Shown here in pieces: positions 37,032-47,628 of a DNA stretch of 64,000 nucleotides. Both the position numbers and the translations under genes were made by a program. Below the pieces are notes generated by a model that saw only the letters and a program-made list of their open reading frames with translations, was not told where the DNA came from and ran no database searches. Within the stretch, counting starts at the first letter, position 1, and each line of letters opens with the position of its first letter. Origin of the DNA: an uncultured Magnetospirillum sp. (lineage in GTDB: Bacteria; Pseudomonadota; Alphaproteobacteria; Rhodospirillales; Magnetospirillaceae); the NCBI RefSeq assembly GCF_903853455.1, contig NZ_CAINTR010000201.1, forward strand, positions 1 through 64,000. The letters run 5' to 3'.

Positions 37032-37629
37032 GGGGCGGCGGCTGACCGCTCCGCCCGGCCGCATCGCCCGTCCCACCGCCGACCGGGTGCGCCAAGCCCT
37101 GTTCGACATCCTCGCCCATACCGATCTGGTGGAGCTGGAGGGCGCGGTGGTGGTGGACGCCTTCGCCGGTTCGGGGGCGCTGGGGCTGGAGGCGCTATCG
37201 CGCGGCGCCGCCCATGTCAGCTTTCTCGAACTGCACGCCGAATCCCTGGCCGCCATTTACGCCAACGTCACGGCGCTGAAAGAGGACGGCCGCACCAAGG
37301 TGATCCGCGCCGACGCGACCAAGCCGCCCGCCGCGCCGGCGCCCTGCACCCTGGCCTTGCTCGACCCGCCCTATCATTCCGGGCTGGCCCTGCCCTGTCT
37401 CGCCGGCCTCGCCGCCAAGGGGTGGCTGGCCAAGGAGGCGCTGGTGGTGGTCGAACTGGCCGAGGACGAGGACTTCGCCCCGCCCGCCGGGTTCGAAGCC
37501 GTGGACACCCGCCGTCATGGCGCCGCGAAATTGGTGTTTGTGGTCTATGGGGTGGAAAATTCTTCCACACGTTATTATAGTGAGGAGGAAGCCGACGCCG
37601 GGGGGCTACCCGACGCCGGCCGCTCCTAG
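37006..37629 (+). CDS. rsmD: 16S rRNA (guanine(966)-N(2))-methyltransferase
   Basis: An AdoMet-dependent methyltransferase acting on 16S rRNA. Motifs: the N-terminal GRHKGRRLTAPPGRIARPTADRV, the AdoMet loop DAFAGSGALGLEALSRGA, and the catalytic DPPY in LLDPPYHSGLAL. The first 26 bases overlap the end of rluB. The C-terminal about 25 residues (STRYYSEEEADAGGLPDAG) are unusual and may be a strain-specific extension. The length is 207. Confidence 0.95.
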   Translation: MRLVAGRHKGRRLTAPPGRIARPTADRVRQALFDILAHTDLVELEGAVVVDAFAGSGALGLEALSRGAAHVSFLELHAESLAAIYANVTALKEDGRTKVIRADATKPPAAPAPCTLALLDPPYHSGLALPCLAGLAAKGWLAKEALVVVELAEDEDFAPPAGFEAVDTRRHGAAKLVFVVYGVENSSTRYYSEEEADAGGLPDAGRS

Positions 37630-37645
37630 GCCCTTGTTACCATCA

Positions 37646-37755
37646 GGCGGATGTGAATCCGCCAGATGCGGAACCTGAGCACCAGGAGAAAGGGCATCGA
37701 GTTCATGCACTTTCCTCCTTGACGGCGGACCGGCTGATCCGGCCCGCCGTCGTCG
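37646..37755 (+). ncRNA. Candidate structured small RNA downstream of rsmD
   Basis: Three hairpins follow one another: GGCGGAT-GTGA-ATCCGCC (7 bp with a GNRA-type loop); a longer one pairing AGGAG, AAAG and GCAT with ATGC, CTTT and CTCCT; and a GC-rich terminator-like stem. The second hairpin's 3' arm contains CTTTCCTCC, an anti-Shine-Dalgarno sequence matching the CUYUCCUCC loop motif known from Rhodobacter small RNAs. An 18-codon ORF (ATG 37666, TGA 37720-37722) without a clear ribosome-binding site ends on this motif. Expression is untested. Confidence 0.45.
37721..37755 (+). terminator. Terminator after rsmD and the candidate RNA
   Basis: GACGGCGG-A-CCGG pairs with CCGG-C-CCGCCGTC (12 bp with one mismatch, 5-base loop), followed by GTCGTTTA. 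The U-run is short. Confidence 0.6.
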
Positions 37756-37812
37756 TTTATATCAGAGATTTTCTAGCGCAAGACGGGTAATCCCTGTCTC
37801 TCGGGGGACCCC

Positions 37813-39216
37813 ATGATCTATTCCATCGTTTCCGCCGTCTTGTCCCTGGCCGCCCTGGCGGCGGTGCTGGTGCTGCTGCTGCGCCGCAAGGAGGATCTGT
37901 CCGAACGGCTGGAGCGGCTGGAACGGGTGCTGCGCGACGAAGCGGCGCGTGGCCGCGACGAAGCCGCCACCCAGGCCCGGCTGGGGCGGGAAGAGATCGG
38001 CGGCCTCATCCGCGCCTTCCAGGACGGCGCGGTGGTCCTGGCGGAAAAGAACCATACCGAACTGCGGCTGCTGGTGGAGCAGAAGCTGGCGGAATTCCGC
38101 GCCGACCAGGCCACCCAGGGCCGCGCTCTGCGCGAAGAGGTCGCCGCCGGCCTCAAACAGCAGGGCGAGACCCTGACCCATACGCTGCGGGAGCGGCTGG
38201 AAACCGTCACCAAGGCGGTGACCGAACAGACCCGCACCGTGGCGGAACAGTTGGAGAAGCTGCGCGGCGAGAATACCGCCAAGCTGGAGCAGATGCGCCA
38301 CACCGTGGACGAGAAGCTGCAAGGCACCCTGGAAAAGCGGCTGGGCGAATCCTTCAAGCTGGTCAGCGACCGGCTGGAGCAGGTCCATAAGGGCCTGGGC
38401 GAGATGCAAAGCCTGGCCAACGGCGTCGGCGATCTCAAGCGGGTGCTCACCAACGTCAAGACCCGCGGCACCTGGGGCGAGGTCCAACTGGGCAATCTGC
38501 TGGAGCAGATCTTCCGCGCCGACCAGTATATGCGGGAAGCCAATTGCAAGAAGGGCAGCGCCGAGCGGGTGGACTACGCCATCCGCCTGCCCGGCAAGGG
38601 CGACGAGGACCCCGAGGTCTTGCTGCCCATCGATTCCAAATTCCCCAACGAGGATTACGAGCGTCTGCAAATGGCGGTGGAGCGCGCCGACCCCGAGGCG
38701 GTGGAGGTTGCCGCCAAGGCGCTGGAGACCAGGGTCAAGTCCTTCGCCCGCGACATCCGTGACAAATACATCAATCCGCCCACCACCACCGACTTCGCCA
38801 TCCTGTTCCTGCCCACCGAGGGGCTGTATGCCGAGGTGCTGCGCCGGCCCGGCCTGATGGACATGATCCAGCGCGACTACAAGGTGGTGGCGGCGGGGCC
38901 GACCACCCTGGGGGCCATCCTCAACGCGGTGCAGATGGGCTTCAAGACCATGGCCATCGAGAAGCGCTCCTCCGAGGTGTGGGAGATCCTGGGCGCGGTC
39001 AAGACCGAGTTCGGCAAGTATGGCGACGTGCTCGACAAAGTGCAGAAGAAGTTGCAGGAGGCTTCGTCCTCCATCGACGCCGTCGCGGTCAGGCGCCGCG
39101 CCATCGACCGCCGCCTGCGCTCGGTGGAGGCCATTCCCGATGCCGGAGTGGACACCCTGCTGGCCATTGGCGCCACCGCCATCGAGGATGGCGGCGAGGA
39201 GGAGGCGGAAGCCTAA
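37813..39216 (+). CDS. rmuC: DNA recombination protein RmuC
   Basis: One N-terminal membrane helix ([19 protein letters not shown]) is followed by a long coiled-coil region (about residues 30-210, rich in ERLERL and LREEVAAG) and a C-terminal nuclease-like domain with [31 protein letters not shown] and [17 protein letters not shown]. RmuC limits inversions at short inverted repeats in E. coli. The length is 467. Its TAA stop overlaps the convergent mutS stop. Confidence 0.95.
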   Translation: MIYSIVSAVLSLAALAAVLVLLLRRKEDLSERLERLERVLRDEAARGRDEAATQARLGREEIGGLIRAFQDGAVVLAEKNHTELRLLVEQKLAEFRADQATQGRALREEVAAGLKQQGETLTHTLRERLETVTKAVTEQTRTVAEQLEKLRGENTAKLEQMRHTVDEKLQGTLEKRLGESFKLVSDRLEQVHKGLGEMQSLANGVGDLKRVLTNVKTRGTWGEVQLGNLLEQIFRADQYMREANCKKGSAERVDYAIRLPGKGDEDPEVLLPIDSKFPNEDYERLQMAVERADPEAVEVAAKALETRVKSFARDIRDKYINPPTTTDFAILFLPTEGLYAEVLRRPGLMDMIQRDYKVVAAGPTTLGAILNAVQMGFKTMAIEKRSSEVWEILGAVKTEFGKYGDVLDKVQKKLQEASSSIDAVAVRRRAIDRRLRSVEAIPDAGVDTLLAIGATAIEDGGEEEAEA

Positions 39217-41873
39217 AGCAACCGCTTCAACTCGTAGATCAGATCCAGCGCTTGGCGCGCCGTCAGGTCGTCGGGGTTGACGCTTTTCAGGCTCTCTTCC
39301 ACCGCCGAGGGCTTGGCGGCGGCGGCCGGCTTCGGTCGGGGCGCCATGGCGGCGAACAGCGGCAGGTCGTCGGCCAGTTTGGCCATGCCTGAGGCCTGAT
39401 CCGACTTTTCCAGGATGGCCAGCACCTCTTCCGCGCGGCCGACCACCGCGCCGGGCAGGCCGGCGAGGCGGGCCACATGGATGCCGTAGGAGCGGTCGGC
39501 GGCGCCGGCCCCAACCTCGTGCAGGAACACCACGTCGCCCTGCCACTCCTTGACCTTCATCATATGGCAGGACAGCGCGGCCAGCTTGGCGGACAGCCGG
39601 GTCAGCTCGTGGTAATGGGTGGCGAACAGGGCGCGGCAGCGGTTGACCTCGTGCAGGTGTTCGACCACTGCCCAGGCGATGGACAAGCCGTCGAAGGTGG
39701 CGGTGCCGCGGCCGATTTCGTCGAGGATCACCAGGGCGCGCGATCCCGACTGGTTGAGGATGGCGGCGGTCTCCACCATCTCCACCATGAAGGTGGAGCG
39801 GCCGCGCGCCAGGTCGTCGGCGGCGCCGACGCGGGAGAACAGCCGATCGACCACCCCCAGATGGGCGGATTCGGCCGGCACGAAGGACCCCATCTGGGCC
39901 AGCACCGCGATCAGGGCGTTCTGGCGCAAGAACGTGCTTTTGCCCGCCATGTTGGGGCCGGTGATCAGCCACAGCCGCTGGGCCTCGGACAGGTCGCAGT
40001 CATTGGCGACGAAGCTGCCGCCCTGGGCCGCCTCCAGCGCCGCTTCCACCACCGGATGACGGCCGCCGACGATATGAAAGGCGGTGCTGGCGTCCACCAG
40101 CGGCCGGGCCCAGCGCTTGGTCGCCGCCAGCTGGGCCAGGGCGCCGGCGGTGTCCAGGGTGGCCAGGGCGGTGGCGGTGCGGGCGATTTCGGCGGCGCGC
40201 AGGGTGACCTCGCGCACCAGATCGGCGAACAGCTCCTGCTCCAGGGCCAGGGCGCGGTCGGCGCTTCCGGTGATGCGGCCGGCCAGTTCGATCAGCTCGG
40301 TGGTGGTGTAGCGGGCCGAGGTGGCCATGGTCTGGCGATGGATGAAGCCCTCGCCCAGTTTGTCGGCCTGCTTGGCCGGCACTTCCACATGGTAGCCGAT
40401 GATGTTGTTGTGGCTGATCTTGAGGTTGGCGACCCCGGTCTCCTCGGCATAGCGCAGTTGCAGCCGCATCAGCGCCCCCTTGCCCTCGGTGCGCAACGCC
40501 TTGGTCTCGTCGAGGGCGGGGTGGTAGCCCTCGGCGATGAAATTGCCGTCGCGGGCGTTGAGCGGCAGGTCGGGGGCCAGGGCGCGGCCGAGACGGTCCA
40601 CCAGCACCGAATGTTCGCCCAGCTCCCGGGCGCAATCGGCCAGACCGGGCGGCGCGTCCAGCGCCGGGGCGGACACCAGGTTGCGCAAGGACGGCACCTC
40701 GGCCAGACCGTCGCGGATGCCGGCGAGGTCGCGCGGCCCGCCGCGTCCCAAGCTGAGGCGCGACAGGGCGCGCTCGATATCGGGGCAGCGCTTGAGCGCG
40801 TCCCGCACCCCGCTGCGCACGCCCTCGTGCTCGACGAAGAACGCCACCATGTCGAGGCGGCGGTCGATCTCGGCCGGATCGGTCAGCGGCGCCGCCAACT
40901 GCGCCGCCAGAAGCCGGGCGCCGGCTCCTGTCACCGTGCGGTCGATGGTGGCCAGCAGGGAGCCCTTGCGCTCGCCGGTCAGGGTCTCGGCCAGCTCCAG
41001 GTTGCGTCTTGTGGCGGCGTCGATCTCCATCACCGCGCCCTCGGCGAGGCGCTTCGGCGGTGACAGGCGGGGCATCTTGCCCTTCTGGGTCAGCTCGACA
41101 TAGTCGACCAGGGCGCCGCCGGCCGCCAGTTCGGGCCGCGAGAAGGCGCCGAAACCGTCCAGGGCGCCGACGCCGTACAGCGCCTCCAGCCGCCGCTTGG
41201 CATTCTCGGAATCGAAGCGGGCGGAGGGCAGCGGCGACAGCACGGTCTTCCACTCGGCCCAGACCTCGAACAGCGATTCGGTGCCCAGCAGGCGGTCGCC
41301 GACCAGCAGCTCGCCGGGGGACAGCCGCGCCAGGGCGGCGGCGAGCGTCTTGGCCGACAGCGCCTGGGTGGAGAAATCGCCGGTGGAGACATCGACCCAG
41401 GCCAGGCCCAGCGCTCCCTGCGCCTCGGCCACCGCCGCCAGGTAGTTATGGCTGCGGGCGTCGAGCAGGGTGTCCTCGGTCAGGGTGCCGGCGGTGATCA
41501 CCCGGACCACGTCGCGGGCCACCACCGATTTCGAGCCGCGCTTCTTGGCCTCGGCCGGGTCTTCCATCTGCTCGCCGATGGCGACCTTGAAGCCCGAGCG
41601 CACCAGCTTGGCCAGATAGGCCTCGGAGGCGCGCACCGGCACGCCGCACATGACGATATCCTCGCCCAGATGCTTGCCGCGCTTGGTCAGCGCGATGTCG
41701 AGCGCCGCCGAGGCCTTGACCGCGTCATCAAAGAATAATTCGTAGAAATCGCCCATGCGGTAGAACAGCAGGCAATCGGCATGGGCCCGCTTGATGGCGA
41801 GGTACTGCGCCATCATCGGCGTGGCGTCGCCCAGGTCTTGAGCGGGGGGAACGGGCGGGAGGTCGGCGGTCAC
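39213..41873 (-). CDS. mutS: DNA mismatch repair protein MutS
   Basis: It recognises mismatches and recruits MutL. The mismatch-contacting Phe-x-Glu is in [14 protein letters not shown]. Connector, core and clamp domains follow. The ATPase has the Walker A motif [13 protein letters not shown], Walker [17 protein letters not shown] and the signature [11 protein letters not shown]-terminal dimerisation helix ends [17 protein letters not shown]. The length is 886. The start codon is GTG. It is convergent with rmuC, so two genome-stability genes share a 4-base stop overlap. Confidence 0.99.
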   Translation of the reverse strand: MTADLPPVPPAQDLGDATPMMAQYLAIKRAHADCLLFYRMGDFYELFFDDAVKASAALDIALTKRGKHLGEDIVMCGVPVRASEAYLAKLVRSGFKVAIGEQMEDPAEAKKRGSKSVVARDVVRVITAGTLTEDTLLDARSHNYLAAVAEAQGALGLAWVDVSTGDFSTQALSAKTLAAALARLSPGELLVGDRLLGTESLFEVWAEWKTVLSPLPSARFDSENAKRRLEALYGVGALDGFGAFSRPELAAGGALVDYVELTQKGKMPRLSPPKRLAEGAVMEIDAATRRNLELAETLTGERKGSLLATIDRTVTGAGARLLAAQLAAPLTDPAEIDRRLDMVAFFVEHEGVRSGVRDALKRCPDIERALSRLSLGRGGPRDLAGIRDGLAEVPSLRNLVSAPALDAPPGLADCARELGEHSVLVDRLGRALAPDLPLNARDGNFIAEGYHPALDETKALRTEGKGALMRLQLRYAEETGVANLKISHNNIIGYHVEVPAKQADKLGEGFIHRQTMATSARYTTTELIELAGRITGSADRALALEQELFADLVREVTLRAAEIARTATALATLDTAGALAQLAATKRWARPLVDASTAFHIVGGRHPVVEAALEAAQGGSFVANDCDLSEAQRLWLITGPNMAGKSTFLRQNALIAVLAQMGSFVPAESAHLGVVDRLFSRVGAADDLARGRSTFMVEMVETAAILNQSGSRALVILDEIGRGTATFDGLSIAWAVVEHLHEVNRCRALFATHYHELTRLSAKLAALSCHMMKVKEWQGDVVFLHEVGAGAADRSYGIHVARLAGLPGAVVGRAEEVLAILEKSDQASGMAKLADDLPLFAAMAPRPKPAAAAKPSAVEESLKSVNPDDLTARQALDLIYELKRLL

Positions 41874-42002
41874 GGGCGGTCTGCTGCTGCGAGGGGGCGG
41901 GTGCCGGGCACAGTATCATGGACGATGAGGCGCGACACCCCCTAGGCAGAGTCCTCGCCTTGGCGCACAATTGAAACCCCAGGCGATGACGAGGAGACCA
42001 TC

Positions 42003-42518
42003 ATGACCACCACCACCCAGCCCCGCACCGCCGCGCTTCGCGAGGTGGTCGGCACTTTCGCCGATCGCGGCCATTTTGAATCCGCCGTCAGCGCCCTGCG
42101 GGAAGCGGGCGTCGAGCGCGACCGCCTATCGGTCCTGAGTTCCCACGATTCCCTGGAAGTGGCCGGGGGCAAGGCCCAGAAGTGGCGCGACGGCCTCGTC
42201 GCCCTGGTGGGCGAGATGAAATACGAAGGCCCCCTGGTGGCCGCCGGCCTGATCGCCCTGGCGGCTGGTCCGGTGGGCGTGGTGATCGCCGGTCTGGTGG
42301 CGGCCGGCGTCGGCGGCGCCGCCTTGAAGGAATTGCTGGACGAGGTTGCCGCCATTCCCGATTCCGGCGATTTCGCCCGTGCCCTGGCCGCCGGTGCCGT
42401 CATCCTGTGGGTCAGCACCGAGACCACCGCCGAGGAGGAGAGAGTCAAGGCGCTGCTGGCCCGGACCGGCGGCAGCGACATCCACATCTTCGAGCGGGCC
42501 AAGGGCAAGCGCCACTGA
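42003..42518 (+). CDS. Small glycine-rich protein with YflT-like N-terminus
   Basis: The 171-residue product begins with a stress-protein-like fold (VVGTFADRGHFESAVSALRE, then RDRLSVLSSH). A central hydrophobic Gly/Ala segment (LVAAGLIALAAGPVGVVIAG, then LVAAGVGGAAL) may insert in a membrane. The end, ILWVSTETTAEEERVKALL then GGSDIHIF, recalls a family of uncharacterised alphaproteobacterial proteins. AGGAG lies a few bases upstream of the ATG. I cannot name a function. It is divergent from mutS and precedes the malic enzyme gene. Confidence 0.8.
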   Translation: MTTTTQPRTAALREVVGTFADRGHFESAVSALREAGVERDRLSVLSSHDSLEVAGGKAQKWRDGLVALVGEMKYEGPLVAAGLIALAAGPVGVVIAGLVAAGVGGAALKELLDEVAAIPDSGDFARALAAGAVILWVSTETTAEEERVKALLARTGGSDIHIFERAKGKRH

Positions 42519-42593
42519 AGACGGGTTGACCACCGAGGGTTCCGGCGAGGGCGAATGCCCCGCCGACGGACGAAAACAGGGAAGACACGGACC

Positions 42594-44894
42594 ATGACAG
42601 CAAACTTCAACACCACCTCGGCCAACGGCGACGAGGCCAAGGCCGCCGGCGCTCTCGAACGCGACACCCTGCTGATGCACGCCTCCGGGCGGCCCGGCAA
42701 GATCGAGGTGGTCCCCACCAAGCCGCTGATTACCCAGCGCGACCTGTCGCTGGCCTATTCCCCCGGGGTGGCCTTTCCCTGTCTGCACATCGCCCGTGAT
42801 CCGGCGCTGGCCTACGACTACACCGCCAAGGGCAACCTGGTGGCGGTGATCTCCAACGGCACCGCCGTGCTGGGCCTGGGCGATCTGGGGGCGCTGGCCA
42901 GCAAGCCGGTGATGGAGGGCAAGGCGGTGCTGTTCAAGCGCTTCGCCGACGTGGACGCCATCGACCTCGAGGTCGATACCCACGACGTCGAGGAGTTCAT
43001 CAATGCGGTGCGCTATCTGGGGCCCAGCTTCGGCGGCATCAACCTGGAAGACATCAAGGCCCCCGAGTGTTTCATCATCGAGCAGCGCCTGCGCGAGCTG
43101 ATGCCGATCCCGGTGTTCCACGACGACCAGCATGGCACCGCCATCATCTCCGCCGCCGGCCTGATCAACGCGCTGGACCTCACCGGCCGCGACATCGCCA
43201 CCACCAAGGTGGTGGTCAACGGCGCCGGCGCCGCCGCCATCGCCTGCATCGAGCTGATGAAGGCCATGGGCATCCGGCACGAGAACGTGGTGATGTGCGA
43301 CACCAAGGGGGTGATCTATCAGGGCCGCACCGAGGGCATGAACCAGTGGAAGTCGGCCCATGCGGTGCCGACCAAGGCCCGCACCCTATTCGAGGCCATG
43401 GACGGCGCCGACGTCTTCCTGGGCCTGTCGGTCAAGGGCGCGGTGACTCCCGAGATGGTCGCCGCCATGGCGGCCAAGCCCATCATCTTCGCCATGGCCA
43501 ACCCCGATCCCGAGGTCACCCCGGAGGAGGTCAAGGCGGTCCGCTCCGATGCCATCATCGCCACCGGCCGTTCGGACTATCCCAACCAGATCAACAATCT
43601 TTTGGGCTTCCCCTACATCTTCCGCGGCGCCCTGGACGTGCGGGCCTCGACCATCAACGAAGCCATGAAGATCGCCGCCGTCAAGGCCATCGCCGCCCTG
43701 GCCCGCAAGGACGTGCCCGACGAGGTCGACGCCGCCTATTCCGGCCGCCGCCTGCGCTATGGTCCCGAATACATCATCCCGGTGCCGTTCGACCCCCGGC
43801 TGATCGCGGCGATTCCGCCGGCGGTGGCCAAGGCCGCCATGGATACCGGGGTGGCGCGCAAGCCCATCATCGACATGGAGGCCTACAAGCGGGAACTGTC
43901 GGCCCGCCTCGACCCGACCTCGGCCAGCATGCAGGCCATCACCGAGGCGGTGAAGGCCAACCCCAAGCGGGTGGTGTTCGCCGAAGGCGAGGAGGAAAAG
44001 CAGATCCGCGCCGCCGTGGCGTTCAGCAATGCCGGCCTCGGCCATCCCATCCTGATCGGCCGCGAGGAGCGCATCCGCGCCACCATGAAGGCCATCGGCC
44101 TGCCGGCGGCCGAATCGCTGGAGATCATCAATTCCCGGCTGTCGCCCCAGACCAAGCATTACACCGACATGCTGTACGAGCGCATGCAGCGCAAGGGCGC
44201 GCTTTATCGCGACGCCCAGCGTCTGGTCAACCAGGAGCGCAACATCTTCGCCGCCCTGATGGTTCAGGCCGGCGACGCCGACGCCATGGTGACCGGCCTG
44301 ACCCGCAACTACTGGCAGGCCTTCGAGGAAATCCAGAAGGTGATCGATCCGACGCCGGGCGAGCTGATGTTCGGTATGACGGTGTTCATCGCCAAGGGAC
44401 GGGTGGTGTTCGTCGCCGACACCACGGTGATGGAGACGCCGACGCCGGAGCAACTGGCCGACATCGCGGTGCAGACCGCCCATAAGGCGCGGCAGATGGG
44501 CCACGAGCCCCGCGTCGCCATGATCAGCTATTCCACCTTCGGCAATCCCAGCAACGACCGCGCCGAGCGGGTGCGCGAAGCGGTGGAGATCCTGGACAGC
44601 CGCAAGGTGGACTTCGTCTATGACGGCGAAATGGGCGCCGACGTGGCGCTCGATCCCGACCTGCTCAGCCATTATCCGTTCTGTCGCCTGAAGCAGCCGG
44701 CCAACGTGCTGGTGATGCCCGGTCTTTATTCCGCCACCATCGGCTCGAAGCTGTTGCAGAAGCTGGGCGGGGTCAGCGTCATCGGCCCCATCCTGGTGGG
44801 CTTGTCCAAGCCGGCGCAGATCACCTCCATGGACGCCTCCGCCAACGACATCGTCAACATGGCGGTGCTGGCCTGCTACGACGCGTTGAAATAG
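42594..44894 (+). CDS. maeB: NADP-dependent malic enzyme fused to a phosphotransacetylase-like domain
   Basis: The N-terminal about 430 residues form the malic enzyme: [47 protein letters not shown] and the nucleotide-binding [16 protein letters not shown]. The C-terminal about 330 residues are phosphotransacetylase-like ([19 protein letters not shown] through [20 protein letters not shown]). This part is regulatory and inactive as an acetyltransferase in characterised homologues such as Sinorhizobium TME. It oxidatively decarboxylates malate to pyruvate, supplying NADPH. The start MTANFN was chosen because AGGGAAG lies 9-10 bases upstream. The length is 766. Confidence 0.96.
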   Translation: MTANFNTTSANGDEAKAAGALERDTLLMHASGRPGKIEVVPTKPLITQRDLSLAYSPGVAFPCLHIARDPALAYDYTAKGNLVAVISNGTAVLGLGDLGALASKPVMEGKAVLFKRFADVDAIDLEVDTHDVEEFINAVRYLGPSFGGINLEDIKAPECFIIEQRLRELMPIPVFHDDQHGTAIISAAGLINALDLTGRDIATTKVVVNGAGAAAIACIELMKAMGIRHENVVMCDTKGVIYQGRTEGMNQWKSAHAVPTKARTLFEAMDGADVFLGLSVKGAVTPEMVAAMAAKPIIFAMANPDPEVTPEEVKAVRSDAIIATGRSDYPNQINNLLGFPYIFRGALDVRASTINEAMKIAAVKAIAALARKDVPDEVDAAYSGRRLRYGPEYIIPVPFDPRLIAAIPPAVAKAAMDTGVARKPIIDMEAYKRELSARLDPTSASMQAITEAVKANPKRVVFAEGEEEKQIRAAVAFSNAGLGHPILIGREERIRATMKAIGLPAAESLEIINSRLSPQTKHYTDMLYERMQRKGALYRDAQRLVNQERNIFAALMVQAGDADAMVTGLTRNYWQAFEEIQKVIDPTPGELMFGMTVFIAKGRVVFVADTTVMETPTPEQLADIAVQTAHKARQMGHEPRVAMISYSTFGNPSNDRAERVREAVEILDSRKVDFVYDGEMGADVALDPDLLSHYPFCRLKQPANVLVMPGLYSATIGSKLLQKLGGVSVIGPILVGLSKPAQITSMDASANDIVNMAVLACYDALK

Positions 44895-44898
44895 CCCC

Positions 44899-46308
44899 AT
44901 GAGCCGGCGCGGTCCCGTCACCATCGGTCGTATCGTTTCGGTGGCGGTGCTGCTGTCCAGTCCCACCGGCATCGTCCTGATGATCCTGGCCGCTACCAGC
45001 CACATGGCGGCCGGGCCGGCCTTCGGGGCCTGGGCGGCGGTGGCGGCGGCCCTGGTGGTGATGGTGCGCTCCCATCTCGGCGACCTCGACGCCCTGGCGC
45101 GCTGGATCCGTTCGCTGGCGCTGGGTGACGAATCGGGACCGCCGCCGGGTCGCGAGGACACCACCCTGGCCGAGACCGTCGCCGCCGTCGGCGGTCTGCG
45201 CCGCATGTGGCAGCACAAGTCGGCGGAGCTGGCCGAGGCGGCCAGGCGCAACGAAAGCCTGCTGGACAACCTGCCCGATCCGCTGCTGCTGCTCGACCCG
45301 GCCCGCAAGGTGGTGCGGGCCAATCAGGCGGCGGCGCGGCTGTTCGGCCGCGATCTGGCGGGGCGCGACATGGCCGCCTTCCTGCGCGATCCGGCGGTGC
45401 TGGAAATCACCGAGGCGGTTCTGGCCGGGCTGGCGAGCTCGCGCGAATGCGAATTCGCCCAGATGGTGCCGCTGGAGCGGGTGTTCCTGGCCCGCGCCGA
45501 GCGGCTGCAGGGCCAGCCCGCCGACGGCGGCACCGCCATCCTGACCCTGCACGATCTCACCACCATCAAGCGCATGGAGCGCATGCGCGCCGATTTCGTC
45601 GCCAATGCCAGCCATGAATTGCGCACGCCGCTGGCGGCGCTGTCGGGGTTCATCGAAACCCTCCAGGGCCCGGCCCGCGACGACGAGGAGGCGCGCGAGA
45701 AGTTTCTCGCCATCATGGCCGAGCAGGCCGGCCGCATGGCCCGGCTGGTGGCCGATCTGCTGTCGCTGTCGCGCATCGAGCTGAACGAACATACCCCGCC
45801 CAGCGAGCGGGTGGACCTCGTCCGGCTGGTCACCACCGCCGCCGAGGCGCTGAAGCCGCTGGCCCAGGCCAAGGGCATGACCATTCGCCTGGATCTGGAT
45901 CCCGGACTGGCGGCGGTGGTCGCCCAACCTGACGAGCTGGCGCAGCTGTTCCAGAACCTGCTGGACAACGCGGTCAAATACGGTCGCGACGACACCGAGA
46001 TCGAGGTCCGCGCCGCCGCCGCGACCGCCGCTGAATTGCCGCGCTCCGCCGGCACCCTGCTGCGGGCCGATCCGGTGGTCAGGGTTTCCATCCGCGACCA
46101 TGGCGAAGGCATCGCCAAGGAACATCTGCCGCGTCTGACCGAGCGCTTCTACCGGGTCGATACCGCAAGGTCACGCAAGATGGGCGGCACCGGCCTGGGG
46201 CTGGCCATCGTCAAGCACATCGTCAACCGCCATCGCGGTCTGCTGACCATCGACAGCAAGGTCGGCGAGGGCACCACCTTCACGGTTTGGCTTCCCGCCG
46301 CTCCTTAA
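44899..46308 (+). CDS. PhoR-like sensor histidine kinase
   Basis: Two N-terminal membrane helices (about residues 10-32 and 37-57) with almost no periplasmic loop, then a PAS domain (RRNESLLDNLPDPLLLLDPA), a HisKA box with the phospho-His in FVANASHELRTPLAALSGF, and an ATPase with N-box NLLDNAVKYG, G1 DHGEGI and G2 GGTGLGLAIVKHIV. This layout is that of PhoR, which responds to phosphate status. No phoB, pst or phoU gene is next to it in the window, so the assignment rests on architecture. It starts 5 bases after maeB, without a clear Shine-Dalgarno sequence. Confidence 0.88.
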   Translation: MSRRGPVTIGRIVSVAVLLSSPTGIVLMILAATSHMAAGPAFGAWAAVAAALVVMVRSHLGDLDALARWIRSLALGDESGPPPGREDTTLAETVAAVGGLRRMWQHKSAELAEAARRNESLLDNLPDPLLLLDPARKVVRANQAAARLFGRDLAGRDMAAFLRDPAVLEITEAVLAGLASSRECEFAQMVPLERVFLARAERLQGQPADGGTAILTLHDLTTIKRMERMRADFVANASHELRTPLAALSGFIETLQGPARDDEEAREKFLAIMAEQAGRMARLVADLLSLSRIELNEHTPPSERVDLVRLVTTAAEALKPLAQAKGMTIRLDLDPGLAAVVAQPDELAQLFQNLLDNAVKYGRDDTEIEVRAAAATAAELPRSAGTLLRADPVVRVSIRDHGEGIAKEHLPRLTERFYRVDTARSRKMGGTGLGLAIVKHIVNRHRGLLTIDSKVGEGTTFTVWLPAAP

Positions 46309-46312
46309 ATAA

Positions 46313-46388
46313 GCCTCAGTTGCCGGCGCCCACATCCGTGGGCTTGGCTTTCGTGCCACGAGGCGCGCCGGCCCTTGGCCGCAACTCC
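46313..46388 (-). repeat. Structured intergenic element, copy 6
   Basis: Minus orientation, between convergent genes. Imperfect first palindrome, AAAGCCAAG box, stem GCCCAC-GGAT-GTGGGC, 3' end GCCGGCAACTGAGG. Confidence 0.65.
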
Positions 46389-46401
46389 CTTCGGTCGGCT
46401 C

Positions 46402-47628
46402 TCAGTCGCCGGGGGCGGCTTGCCGCCGCACCAGACTGAAGAAGATCACCGTCGCCAGGGCGGCCAGCACCGCCATGGCCGTCGCCATGGGCCGAGCGCT
46501 GCCGTCGAACACCAGACCGCCCACCCAGCCGATCACCGCTCCGCCCGCCATCTGGGAGAAGCCGATCCCGGCCGAGGCGGCGCCGGCCATGTGGGGAAAC
46601 GGCGCGATCGCCCCGGCGGTGGCGTTGGGCATCACCAGGGCGGCGAACGAGAAGAACACCATCATCGGCACCATCACCGAGGCGACCCGGCCGACCATGC
46701 CGATGCCCGACTGGGCGATGCCCGACCAGGCCAGCCCGGCCATCACCATGCCGGCCAGGGTGCAGCCCACCAGACCGATCCCGACCATGCGCTCGATGCC
46801 GATGCGATGGGTGACGCGGGCGGCGACGAAACCGCCGACCAGATAGCCCAGCGAGGCCATGGAGAAGCCGAGGCCGAAATACTGGGGCGGCAGCCCCAGG
46901 GCGTCGATCAGCACGAAGGACGAGCTGGACAGGTAGATGAAGACGCCGCCGAAGATCACCGTCACGGTCAGGACATAGCCGACGAAGCCGCGGTGGCGCA
47001 GCAGGGCGCCGTAATTCTCCAGCATGCGGCCGGGATCAAGCGCGGTGGGGTCGGGGTGCTGGTTGGTCTCGCCCAGCAGCCGCCAGACCATGACCAGCAG
47101 AATCACCCCGAACAGGGCCAGCAGCAGGAAGTTGGAGCGCCAGCCGAACCAGATGTGGAACCAGCCGCCGATGGTGGGCGCCACCAGCGGCGCCAAGGCC
47201 ATGGCCGAGGCCATGTAGCTCATCACCTTGGCCGCCTGCTCGCGCGGGAAGATGTCGCGGACCACGGCGCGGCTGACCACGGGACCGCAGCAGGCCCCCA
47301 GCGCCTGGACGAACCGCCCGGCGATCAGCGTCTCGATGGTGGGCGCCACGACGCAGAACAGGCTGGCGGCGACATAGAGGACCACGCCGCCCATGATGAC
47401 GCGGCGACGGCCGAAACGGTCCGACAGCGGCCCGTAGCCCAACTGCATCACCGCGAAGCCGGCGACGAAGGCCGACAGTGTCATCTGGACCATGGCGGTG
47501 GTGGTCTTGAGATCGCGGGCCATGTCGGGCAGCGACGGCAGATAAAGATCGGTGCACATGGGTCCGAACGCCACCAGCAGGGTCAGCAGAACCGCCAAGG
47601 TGCGGGTGGGCGCGATGATGGGGGTCAT
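46402..47628 (-). CDS. MFS multidrug efflux transporter, Bcr/CflA type
   Basis: Twelve predicted helices (408 residues). Family features: the N-terminal LLVAFGPMCTDLYLPSLPDMA, the MFS loop motif YGPLSDRFGRRRVIMGG, and RFVQALGACCGPVVSRAVVRD, the drug/H+ antiporter motif C region. It is probably a proton-driven exporter of drugs such as bicyclomycin or chloramphenicol analogues. The ATG overlaps the TGA of the upstream peptidase gene, so the two are coupled. Confidence 0.92.
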   Translation of the reverse strand: MTPIIAPTRTLAVLLTLLVAFGPMCTDLYLPSLPDMARDLKTTTAMVQMTLSAFVAGFAVMQLGYGPLSDRFGRRRVIMGGVVLYVAASLFCVVAPTIETLIAGRFVQALGACCGPVVSRAVVRDIFPREQAAKVMSYMASAMALAPLVAPTIGGWFHIWFGWRSNFLLLALFGVILLVMVWRLLGETNQHPDPTALDPGRMLENYGALLRHRGFVGYVLTVTVIFGGVFIYLSSSSFVLIDALGLPPQYFGLGFSMASLGYLVGGFVAARVTHRIGIERMVGIGLVGCTLAGMVMAGLAWSGIAQSGIGMVGRVASVMVPMMVFFSFAALVMPNATAGAIAPFPHMAGAASAGIGFSQMAGGAVIGWVGGLVFDGSARPMATAMAVLAALATVIFFSLVRRQAAPGD

